Shown here: positions 57,821-64,000 of the stretch, in pieces
How positions within the stretch are numbered: the first letter of the stretch is position 1
How the letters are laid out: every line of letters starts with the position of its first letter
DNA from: an uncultured Bacteroidales bacterium
GTDB taxonomy: Bacteria > Bacteroidota > Bacteroidia > Bacteroidales > Paludibacteraceae
Direction: 5' to 3'
Length of the DNA: 64,000 bases
Assembly (NCBI GenBank): GCA_949282265.1
Contig: CASDOZ010000003.1
Span: forward strand, 104,422 to 168,421
Translations under genes and position numbers: made by a program
The notes under the pieces: generated by a model
The model's database searches: none
What the model saw: the letters and a program-made list of their open reading frames with translations, nothing else
Told to the model about the DNA's origin: nothing

Positions 57821-57823
57821 ATC

Positions 57824-59071
57824 ATGGACACCGTAAAAGTAGAAATCATCACCATAGGCGACGAAATCCTGATCGGGCAAATCGTCGATACCAACTCGGC
57901 ATGGATGGCCGTGGAGCTGAACAAGCAAGGTTTCGAGCTGGCGCAAATCACATCCGTGCACGACAATGCGGCACACATCACCGAAGCGCTCGACAACGCG
58001 CTGGCACGCGCGCAAGTCGTCCTGTTCACCGGCGGCCTCGGCCCCACCAAGGACGACATCACCAAACAGACACTGTGCAAATATTTCCATACGGAACTGG
58101 TTTACAACCACGAAGTGTATGAAAACATCGAACGGCTGTTCATCAACCGGCCGAACGTCATGAACAAGCTGACCGCCGCACAAGCCATGGTGCCGGCCAA
58201 CTGCACGGTCATACAAAACAAAGTAGGCACCGCGCCCATCATGTGGTTCGAAAAAGACGGCAAAGTCATCGTGTCCATGCCTGGCGTGCCCTACGAAATG
58301 AAAACCGCCATGGCGGACGAAGTCATCCCGCGCTTGCAACAGCATTTCAGAACACCGGGCATCCTGCACAAAACCACCATTGTCTATGGCATACCGGAAT
58401 CGCAAGTCGCCATCCGGATCACGGACTGGGAAAACAGCCTGCCGGCCAACATGCACCTGGCCTACCTGCCGAACAACGGCATTGTCAAACTGCGTCTGAG
58501 CGGCACGGGCGATGACAAGGAGCTGCTCGAGCACGACATGGACGAGCAGCTGCAAGGCCTGCTCCCGCTGTTAGGCGACGGAATCGTGGCGCACGAAGAC
58601 CTGCCGCTGGAACAAATCGCCGGCCGCCACCTGACAGCAAACCGGCAGACCGTGGCCACGGCCGAAAGCTGCACCGGCGGCATGGCTGCCCGGCTGCTCA
58701 CCAGCTTCTCCGGCAGTTCCGCATTTTTCAAAGGCGGCGTGGTGGCCTACTCCAACGAAGTCAAAATGCAGTTGTTGGGCGTACAGGAGAACGATTTGGA
58801 AGCCTTCGGCGCCGTCAGCCAGCAAGTCGTGGAACAGATGGCCAACGGCGTGCGCCGGCTGTTGCACACCGACTACGCCATAGCCACATCGGGCATTGCC
58901 GGCCCCACCGGAGGAACGCCCGACAAGCCAGTCGGTACTGTGTGGATAGCAGCCTGCTCGGCTGAAAAAGCCATCAGCCAGCGTTTCCAGTTCGGCTCGT
59001 TGCGGGAGCAAAACGTGCAGCGCGCAGCCCAGGCCGCCATGGTCATGCTGCTACGTATTTTCAGGCCATAA
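57824..59071 (+). CDS. cinA: CinA family protein (nicotinamide-nucleotide amidase / competence-damage protein)
   Basis: A 415-residue cytoplasmic protein with both CinA domains: an N-terminal MoaB/MogA-like pyrophosphatase domain (IITIGDEILIGQIVDTNSAW; LFTGGLGPTKDDITK) and a C-terminal nicotinamide-mononucleotide deamidase domain (TVATAESCTGGMAARLLTS; ATSGIAGPTGGTPDKPVGTVW). The family recycles pyridine nucleotide by-products. Placement just before rpmB is a frequent Bacteroidota arrangement. Confidence 0.95.
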   Translation: MDTVKVEIITIGDEILIGQIVDTNSAWMAVELNKQGFELAQITSVHDNAAHITEALDNALARAQVVLFTGGLGPTKDDITKQTLCKYFHTELVYNHEVYENIERLFINRPNVMNKLTAAQAMVPANCTVIQNKVGTAPIMWFEKDGKVIVSMPGVPYEMKTAMADEVIPRLQQHFRTPGILHKTTIVYGIPESQVAIRITDWENSLPANMHLAYLPNNGIVKLRLSGTGDDKELLEHDMDEQLQGLLPLLGDGIVAHEDLPLEQIAGRHLTANRQTVATAESCTGGMAARLLTSFSGSSAFFKGGVVAYSNEVKMQLLGVQENDLEAFGAVSQQVVEQMANGVRRLLHTDYAIATSGIAGPTGGTPDKPVGTVWIAACSAEKAISQRFQFGSLREQNVQRAAQAAMVMLLRIFRP

Positions 59072-59136
59072 AGCCCCTGCAAGGGCAGTTTTCAAATTAT
59101 TTTTGGCAAACACTTGCATACTAAAAAAATAAACCG

Positions 59137-59144
59137 TACCTTTG
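59137..59144 (+). promoter_or_regulatory. TAnnTTTG promoter element of the rpmB operon
   Basis: TACCTTTG with a CTTG at 59113-59116 spaced 20 bp upstream, close to the Bacteroidota -33/-7 layout; 47 bp before the rpmB ATG. Confidence 0.75.
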
Positions 59145-59190
59145 CAGTCCGTTTTTAGCAAGGAAAATAAACAAATAAAATATCAGAGAA

Positions 59191-59430
59191 ATGTCAAAGA
59201 TTTGTCAGATTACCGGTAAAAAGGCGATGGTAGGAAACAACGTTTCCCACTCGAAACGTCGGACGAAACGCACTTTCGATGTGAATCTGTTTCGCAAAAA
59301 ATTCTATTGGGTAGAACAAGACTGCTGGATCAGCCTGAACATATCGGCTGCCGGTCTTCGTACCATAAACAAACTCGGTTTGGATGCAGCCCTGAAAGCC
59401 GCCGCCGAAAAAGGTTATTTATACGCATAA
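59191..59430 (+). CDS. rpmB: 50S ribosomal protein L28
   Basis: A 79-residue basic protein of the large ribosomal subunit. [21 protein letters not shown] and [12 protein letters not shown] are the family signature, and length is normal. It is the first gene of the rpmB-rpmG-DUF4295 operon, with its own promoter. Confidence 0.98.
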   Translation: MSKICQITGKKAMVGNNVSHSKRRTKRTFDVNLFRKKFYWVEQDCWISLNISAAGLRTINKLGLDAALKAAAEKGYLYA

Positions 59431-59451
59431 CAAAATTAAAAGAGAACAACC

Positions 59452-59640
59452 ATGGCAAAGAAATCGAAAGAAGCAAGAGTTCAAGTTATTTTGGAATGCA
59501 CGGAGCACAAAGCAAGCGGTATGCCGGGTACATCACGTTACATCACAACTAAAAACCGTAAAAACACGCCCGAACGCTTGGAGTTGAAAAAATACAACCC
59601 CATTCTGAAAAGAGTAACTGTCCACAAAGAAATTAAATAA
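59452..59640 (+). CDS. rpmG: 50S ribosomal protein L33
   Basis: A 62-residue large-subunit protein: [11 protein letters not shown], then [21 protein letters not shown] and [14 protein letters not shown], as in Bacteroidota L33. The paired CxxC zinc motif of zinc-binding L33 is absent, so this is a zinc-independent type. It lies 21 bp after rpmB. Confidence 0.97.
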   Translation: MAKKSKEARVQVILECTEHKASGMPGTSRYITTKNRKNTPERLELKKYNPILKRVTVHKEIK

Positions 59641-59651
59641 ACTGTAAAGAT

Positions 59652-59804
59652 ATGGCAAAGAAAGCGGTAGCAACCTTGCAACAAGGTGCAGGTCGTACCT
59701 ATTCAAAGGTAATCAAAATGGTTAAGTCCCCGAAGACGGGCGCTTACATTTTCCAGGAAGACGTTGTTCAAAACGACAGCGTGAAAGCATATTTCGCAAA
59801 ATAA
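59652..59804 (+). CDS. DUF4295 family small protein
   Basis: A 50-residue basic protein (MAKKAVATLQQGAGRTYSKV ... SVKAYFAK), 11 bp after rpmG. DUF4295 proteins are restricted to Bacteroidota and regularly follow rpmB-rpmG, which suggests a ribosome-associated role. The function is not established. Confidence 0.92.
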   Translation: MAKKAVATLQQGAGRTYSKVIKMVKSPKTGAYIFQEDVVQNDSVKAYFAK

Positions 59805-59823
59805 GAAAATCACGACATAACAG

Positions 59824-59864
59824 AAAAGGCATCCACGAACAGTTTTGTTCCCGATGCCTTTTTT
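59824..59864 (+). terminator. Terminator of the rpmB operon
   Basis: AAAAGGCATC (59824-59833) pairs with GATGCCTTTT (59853-59862), followed by further T. Confidence 0.85.
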
Positions 59865-59886
59865 GTTTGCCTAATATCCCCGCATT

Positions 59887-60246
59887 ATGGAAAAGACCCA
59901 GACATTCACCGTCGGCGACGGGCAATCGGCCATCAACCTCGGCTCGGGCACGCTGCCCGTGTTCGGCACGCCGGCCCTGGTGGCCTGCATGGAAAACACG
60001 GCCTGGAAAGCTGTTGAAAATTTGCAGGAAGGAGAAACCACCGTCGGCATCAGCATGGACATACAGCATCTGAAAGCCTCCGCCATAGGCGAGACCATCA
60101 CCTGCACGGCACGCATAACCGCCGTCGAGGGGCGCAAAATATCCTTCGACATCGAAGCGCATAACGAACGCGGCGAGCTGATAGGCAAAGCCACGCACGA
60201 CCGCTTCGTGGTCAATGCGGAAAAGTTTATGGCAAAACTGCGTTGA
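59887..60246 (+). CDS. Hotdog-fold thioesterase family protein
   Basis: A 119-residue cytoplasmic protein of the small acyl-CoA thioesterase group related to fluoroacetyl-CoA thioesterase FlK. Signatures are GTLPVFGTPALVACMENTAW at the N-terminal helix, TTVGISMDIQHLKAS and GKATHDRFVV. It probably hydrolyses a small acyl-CoA; the substrate is unknown. Its 3' end overlaps the 3' end of the convergent hydrolase gene by 20 bp. Confidence 0.86.
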   Translation: MEKTQTFTVGDGQSAINLGSGTLPVFGTPALVACMENTAWKAVENLQEGETTVGISMDIQHLKASAIGETITCTARITAVEGRKISFDIEAHNERGELIGKATHDRFVVNAEKFMAKLR

Positions 60247-61366
60247 AAAAACGGAGGGTTTCCGCCTGCATGGCGCGGTTGAAACAATGCGGCGCATCCC
60301 ACAGGCGCGTAACCAGCCGCCCTTCCGCGCCTTGCGACGCCCAGACCTGATGCAGGACATCATAAGCATCCTGCACGCCATTCACGGGAAACAACTTGTC
60401 GCGCGTGCCGTTGAAAAAGAGCATCGGCTTGGGGCAGGCAATAGACGCGGCGTGCGGATAATCCATGTAACGCACCAGACCCGGCAGCAACATGGCATAG
60501 GCCGAACCGCCTTTCAGCTGGTTGTTGTCCGGCACGAGCAAAGCATCCGTCGTGCAAAGCCAGCACACGGCAGCCGCCGCGCTGACCCTGTCAGTGGCAG
60601 CCGCAAGCATCCACGCGCGCCAAGCACCCATGGAGAAACCGAGCGCACCGACACGCGCCGCATCTACACAAGGCAACGACGCCAGGAAATCCGCGCTGCG
60701 CATGTCATCGGCCAGCATCAGGCCGCCCAACGAACAGCCCAGCTGCATCAGGTTGGCAGCCAGAGCCTGCTGGAGCGCATATTGCGTGCCGCCCTGCGCC
60801 TGCCGGTCGCCCCACATCAGTGCATCGACGGCAAGCACCACATAGCCCGCACGCGCAAACTCATCTGCCACGTACACGCTGTCATAGTTGCACCGCACCC
60901 AGTCATCGGCATCGGCGGACACGCCGGCCGGCACGTCGAACGGGCGCACCATTTTTTCCTTGCCGATACTGAAATGCGCCCCGTGGTCGTGCAGCATCAG
61001 GATGGCGGGAAAAGGCCCGTCGCCATCGGGGACGAGCAAGTAGGCCGGCACGCGCGACCATGCCGACACGTTGAACAGGATTTTATGCGCCGTGTATCCG
61101 TCGCGCCGCTCGGAAGCGAGCAGCACACTGTCGAACGGGGCGGCTGGCGGGAAAGCCCCCGCACACGCAAGCAGGCAACCGCGTGCCTCCGCGCGCCATT
61201 CAGCGAAAGGCAGCCGCGAGTTGTGCCACGCCATCGGGAAATCCAGCCCGCTTTTCATGGCCTCGACATAGTCCGGCAGGTTGCCGGTGATTTCCGTGCG
61301 CGGCTGCGCGGCGGCACGAACTGCCGCCAACAGGCATATCAGGAATATGTAAAAGCGACTTTTCAT
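60227..61366 (-). CDS. Secreted alpha/beta hydrolase (dienelactone hydrolase / acetyl-xylan esterase-like)
   Basis: A 379-residue protein with a signal peptide (MKSRFYIFLICLLAAVRAAAQ). The start at 61366 is chosen because the nine residues added by 61393 would spoil the signal and overlap the previous gene. The alpha/beta-hydrolase core shows PAILMLHDHGAHFS, a nucleophile elbow GFSMGAW (Ser245), and late GTRDKLFP and APHCFN supplying the Asp and His. It resembles dienelactone hydrolase or acetyl-xylan esterase-type carbohydrate esterases, acting in the periplasm or outside. It starts 2 bp after the helicase stop. Substrate unknown. Confidence 0.83.
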   Translation of the reverse strand: MKSRFYIFLICLLAAVRAAAQPRTEITGNLPDYVEAMKSGLDFPMAWHNSRLPFAEWRAEARGCLLACAGAFPPAAPFDSVLLASERRDGYTAHKILFNVSAWSRVPAYLLVPDGDGPFPAILMLHDHGAHFSIGKEKMVRPFDVPAGVSADADDWVRCNYDSVYVADEFARAGYVVLAVDALMWGDRQAQGGTQYALQQALAANLMQLGCSLGGLMLADDMRSADFLASLPCVDAARVGALGFSMGAWRAWMLAAATDRVSAAAAVCWLCTTDALLVPDNNQLKGGSAYAMLLPGLVRYMDYPHAASIACPKPMLFFNGTRDKLFPVNGVQDAYDVLHQVWASQGAEGRLVTRLWDAPHCFNRAMQAETLRFFNAVLP

Positions 61367-61368
61367 GT

Positions 61369-63156
61369 TTATTTGCGCCGGTTCCGCCGCCAAGGCTTGT
61401 CCTCCCCGCGGCGGCTACCGCCTTTCCGGCGGCCGCGCGGCGCGGCATCCCATGCGCCATCGTCCCAAAAGCCCTCATTGAAATCGGCCTTGCGGCGGTT
61501 GTCATAAGCACGGTTGCCCTTGGCCGGTTCCAGTTCAATGTCATTTTGCGAAGCGAAAGCATGTGCCAGCTTGGCGAACTGGTCGGCAAAAATATCGAAG
61601 AAAGTAAACTTGTTAGTGATTTCAATGTCGCCGACCATGATGTCGCGGTCGCCGACCACATCGTTAATCATGCCGAGCAGGCGTTTGGGCGTGATGCCCT
61701 GCCGTTCGCCCAGGTTGATTTTCATGCGGATTTTCTCGCCCGTCTTTTTCTTTTTGGCGCGCGGTTCCTTTTTGCCGGCAGGCTTGCCAGGCTCATCCTG
61801 CTGGCGCTTGCGCGACTTGCGGTCAGCCGGCTTTTCCTCCACGTTCAGGTCGGGCGCGTCCTTGTAGTAGTCCAGGAAGCGGTTGAACTCCTCGGACACG
61901 AAACGCTTGATAATGTCCTCCTTGGAAAGGTATTCCAGTTGCTTCATGATTTGCGGCAGGTAGGCGTCAATCTGCTCGTTCACCTCCACGTGCTGCATTT
62001 TGTTTATCATGTTGAAGAGCTGTTTCTTGCACACATCCAGCCCGCTCGGAATCAGCTGCCGCTCAAAATCGCGTTTGAGCATCCGCTCAATAGTTTTGAT
62101 TTTGTATTTTTCCTTGCTGTGTATGATGGACACGGACACGCCTTTTTTGTTGGCGCGCCCCGTGCGGCCGCTGCGGTGCGTATAGACTTCCACATCGTCG
62201 GGCAGGTTGTAGTTGATTACATGCGTCAGGTCGCTCACGTCCAGCCCGCGCGCCGCCACATCGGTTGCCACCAGCATTTGCAGGTTGTGTATGCGGAATT
62301 TCTGCATCACCGTGTCGCGCTGCGCCTGGCTCAGGTCGCCGTGGAGCGCATCGGCGTTGTAACCGTCGTGCATCAGCTTTTCGGCCACCTCCTTGGTTTC
62401 CTGCCGCGTGCGGCAGAATATGATGGCGTAGATGTCGGGGTGCATGTCCACGATGCGTTTGAGCACGAGGTAGCGTTGCTTGGCCTGGCAGAGGTAATAG
62501 ACATGCTGCACGTTTTCCGTGCCCGAATTGCGTTCGCCCACGGTGATTTCCTCGTGGTTCTGCATGTATGTACGCGCTATGCGCGCTATCTCGTTGGGCA
62601 TGGTGGCCGAGAACAGCAGCGTGCGGTGTTCAGCCGGCACTTCCTGCAAGATAGTCTCTATGTCATCCTTGAAGCCCATGTTGAGCATTTCGTCGGCCTC
62701 GTCGAGGACGAGGTATTCCACTGCATCGAGGTGCACCTTGCCGCGTTGCAGCAGGTCGATAAGCCGCCCGGGCGTGGCCACCACGATATGCGGCGTGCGG
62801 TCCAGCTGGCGCAGCTGCACGCGGATATCCTCGCCGCCATAGACAGGCACTATATGTATGTCCGGCAGGCCGGCGGCATAATTGCGCAGATCCTTGCATA
62901 TCTGTATACACAGCTCGCGCGTCGGCGACAGCACTAAAGCCTGCGTCTGCCGGCGGCCGGGTTCCAGCATGTTCAGGAGCGGCAGCCCGAAAGCGGCCGT
63001 CTTGCCCGTGCCCGTCTGCGCAAGCGCAACCAGGTCTTTCTGTTCATGCAACATAAAAGGGATTACCCGTTCCTGCACGGGCGTAGGAGTCTCGAATCCG
63101 AGGGCTTTCACAGCTTGCAGGATTTCGTCCTTGAGTTCTAATTCTTGAAAAGTCAT
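61369..63156 (-). CDS. DEAD-box ATP-dependent RNA helicase with DbpA-type RNA-binding domain
   Basis: A 595-residue RNA helicase. The start at 63156 (MTFQELELKDEILQAVKALG) gives a canonical Q-motif position; a longer frame to 63345 crosses the promoter box at 63247-63254 and is rejected. Motifs: Q-motif TPTPVQERVIP, Walker A AQTGTGKT, PTRELC, VLDEADEML, FSATMPN, HRSGRTGR. A Lys-rich linker is followed by a DbpA-like RNA-recognition domain (INLGERQGITPKRLLGMIND) and a Gly/Arg-rich tail. Such enzymes assist ribosome assembly and RNA decay, often in the cold. The region is GC-rich (37 G/C in 61201-61260). Confidence 0.95.
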   Translation of the reverse strand: MTFQELELKDEILQAVKALGFETPTPVQERVIPFMLHEQKDLVALAQTGTGKTAAFGLPLLNMLEPGRRQTQALVLSPTRELCIQICKDLRNYAAGLPDIHIVPVYGGEDIRVQLRQLDRTPHIVVATPGRLIDLLQRGKVHLDAVEYLVLDEADEMLNMGFKDDIETILQEVPAEHRTLLFSATMPNEIARIARTYMQNHEEITVGERNSGTENVQHVYYLCQAKQRYLVLKRIVDMHPDIYAIIFCRTRQETKEVAEKLMHDGYNADALHGDLSQAQRDTVMQKFRIHNLQMLVATDVAARGLDVSDLTHVINYNLPDDVEVYTHRSGRTGRANKKGVSVSIIHSKEKYKIKTIERMLKRDFERQLIPSGLDVCKKQLFNMINKMQHVEVNEQIDAYLPQIMKQLEYLSKEDIIKRFVSEEFNRFLDYYKDAPDLNVEEKPADRKSRKRQQDEPGKPAGKKEPRAKKKKTGEKIRMKINLGERQGITPKRLLGMINDVVGDRDIMVGDIEITNKFTFFDIFADQFAKLAHAFASQNDIELEPAKGNRAYDNRRKADFNEGFWDDGAWDAAPRGRRKGGSRRGEDKPWRRNRRK

Positions 63157-63246
63157 ATATAAATAATAACTGGCGGGAAAGACCATGCCGGAAAGGCAAC
63201 AGGCACACGCCGCAACGCCCCTGCCCGCCATTGGAAAAACGAGCTG

Positions 63247-63254
63247 CAAAGATA
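63247..63254 (-). promoter_or_regulatory. TAnnTTTG promoter element of the helicase-hydrolase operon
   Basis: The complement reads TATCTTTG, 91 bp before the helicase start at 63156. Confidence 0.7.
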
Positions 63255-63400
63255 GGAAGATTTCACGTAATTCCAGCCATGTAGCCGAAAACGTTTTGCC
63301 GCACTGCCCTTTTGCCCCCCTGCGGGGCGATGGCAGGGATGGCACCGGCGCAATGCCAACCGCGGCAAAAGGCTTACGCGCTCGCTGCGCTACGCTTGTA

Positions 63401-63432
63401 CTCCCTTTCTTTCAACAGCAAAAGAAAGGGAG
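63401..63432. other. Perfect 12-bp hairpin
   Basis: CTCCCTTTCTTT (63401-63412) pairs with AAAGAAAGGGAG (63421-63432) around an 8-nt loop. There is no T-run on either side, so a repeat or regulatory structure is more likely than a terminator. The surrounding 63255-63745 is GC-rich and has no supportable gene. Confidence 0.55.
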
Positions 63433-63602
63433 GAAAGAATGCCGCCGCTGAATCCGCCTTCATGCCACAAGCGGCCGGCTTCGGACAGTATGAATTTTGG
63501 CCGCGCCCGACGCTGGCCTGCCGGGCGGCGGATAAGGCGGGGACGCACCACCCGACGGACTGCAACGTCCGGGCGAGGTTTCGCACAAACGGCACATGGT
63601 AG

Positions 63603-63624
63603 AGACGTTGTGCACAACGTCTCC
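63603..63624. repeat. Perfect 22-bp palindrome
   Basis: GAGACGTTGTG followed immediately by its exact reverse complement. It resembles a widely dispersed extragenic palindrome seen in many Bacteroidota and cyanobacteria. Confidence 0.75.
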
Positions 63625-63745
63625 AATAACAACGCGGATGGCAAACCATGCAAAAAAACGCCCCTCTACCCCCCACGGCAGCTTTCCTGCGCGCACCCCC
63701 AAAAAAACACCCCCAAAAGACCTTGAATTTCTAAAAAAATATCCT

Positions 63746-63753
63746 TACATTTG
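63746..63753 (+). promoter_or_regulatory. TAnnTTTG promoter element at the right edge
   Basis: TACATTTG, 20 bp before an ATG at 63774. It indicates a plus-strand gene starting near the window end. Confidence 0.6.
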
Positions 63754-63773
63754 CAGCGATAACAAAAACATAC

Positions 63774-64000
63774 ATGAAAATTAACAACACATACAACCCC
63801 TGCCTGAGGCTGCCAAATAGCCCGGATATGTTATGCGCAGTTAATTTTACCCCCCCCCCCGTTAAAATATCATAACATACAACTGGCAACAGTGCGCCCC
63901 TTGGTAAAGACCGCAAAACGGACGCGCCCGTACAGCATACAGGACAGTAACGGATACCTGCCATCAAGGGTATCTGTTACCCTTGACGACGAGTATCTGT
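63774..64000 (+). other. Possible phase-variable gene start, split by a C tract
   Basis: From the ATG at 63774 a frame runs 33 codons and stops at 63873, passing through 11 C. With one C fewer (or two more) the same ATG would read on without a stop to the window end (…PPLKYHNIQLATVRPL…). The product is not recognisable, and 46 further open codons could occur by chance. The final 63965-63985 forms an 8-bp hairpin (CAAGGGTA / TACCCTTG). Confidence 0.35.
63850..63860. repeat. Homopolymer run of 11 C
   Basis: Uninterrupted C11 at 63850-63860 flanked by ATTTTA and GTTAAAAT. Such runs are prone to slipped-strand mispairing and to sequencing error. Confidence 0.9.

Noticed and set aside
60215-61507. 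430-codon plus-strand open frame
   Set aside because: It is antisense to the secreted hydrolase in GC-rich DNA; no signal, domain or promoter supports it.
61546-62937. 463-codon plus-strand open frame
   Set aside because: It is antisense to the DEAD-box helicase, whose motifs are all intact.

Overview
The window comes from a member of the Bacteroidota, almost certainly the order Bacteroidales. The evidence is convergent: many genes have a TAnnTTTG box just upstream (the Bacteroidota sigma-factor -7 element); there are SusB-like, SusE/F-like and TonB-dependent outer-membrane proteins; several secreted proteins carry type IX secretion (T9SS) C-terminal domains; the ribosomal genes rpmB-rpmG are followed by a DUF4295 gene; and DapL and a type III glutamine synthetase (GlnN) are present. 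I cannot name the genus.

Layout. 1-8670 (+): an alpha-glucan utilisation cluster with two GH31 enzymes, a SusE/F-like binding protein and a GH97 SusB-like enzyme; the first three end in T9SS sorting domains. 8950-13590 (-): an AT-rich two-gene operon of unknown function, a DUF1848 protein (radical-SAM-like cysteine motif near its C-terminus) followed by a 1190-residue methyltransferase-like/SF1 helicase fusion. This is the best candidate here for an undescribed system. 14472-16008: a secreted transglutaminase-like protein and tRNA-Arg(CCG). 16276-20892 (+): a TonB-dependent receptor and its lipoprotein partner. 20974-27724: a tripartite RND efflux operon (-) with a divergent AraC-type regulator (+). 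28526-30044: a frameshifted lipoprotein gene. 30246-34785: a SulP transporter, a small beta-barrel protein, guaA and a small lipoprotein.

35041-47427 is a nitrogen and redox block. It holds a fused NfnAB-like transhydrogenase (+), then glnN, gltB, gltD and asnB (-), which together make the GS-GOGAT route and asparagine synthesis. The glnN leader contains what looks like the last residues of a lost ammonium transporter gene. dapL and dapF (lysine/peptidoglycan precursor synthesis) follow. 50294-53468 (-) holds a lipocalin-like lipoprotein and a TonB receptor that lies behind a TPP riboswitch, so its cargo is probably thiamin or a related compound. 54226-55735 holds two secreted proteins of unknown function. 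55861-63156 is mostly housekeeping: serB, DUF3109, cinA, rpmB-rpmG-DUF4295, a hotdog thioesterase, a secreted alpha/beta hydrolase and a DEAD-box RNA helicase.

Non-coding structure is rich. There are two copies of a ~180-bp imperfect palindrome with related ends and core (50837-51016 and 53955-54140), two copies of an ~80-bp terminator-bearing repeat set directly after stop codons, a large structured region at 13999-14300, and a perfect 22-bp palindrome at 63603-63624. At the right edge a run of 11 C interrupts a short reading frame, which suggests phase variation. I saw no CRISPR array, transposase, rRNA or prophage genes.
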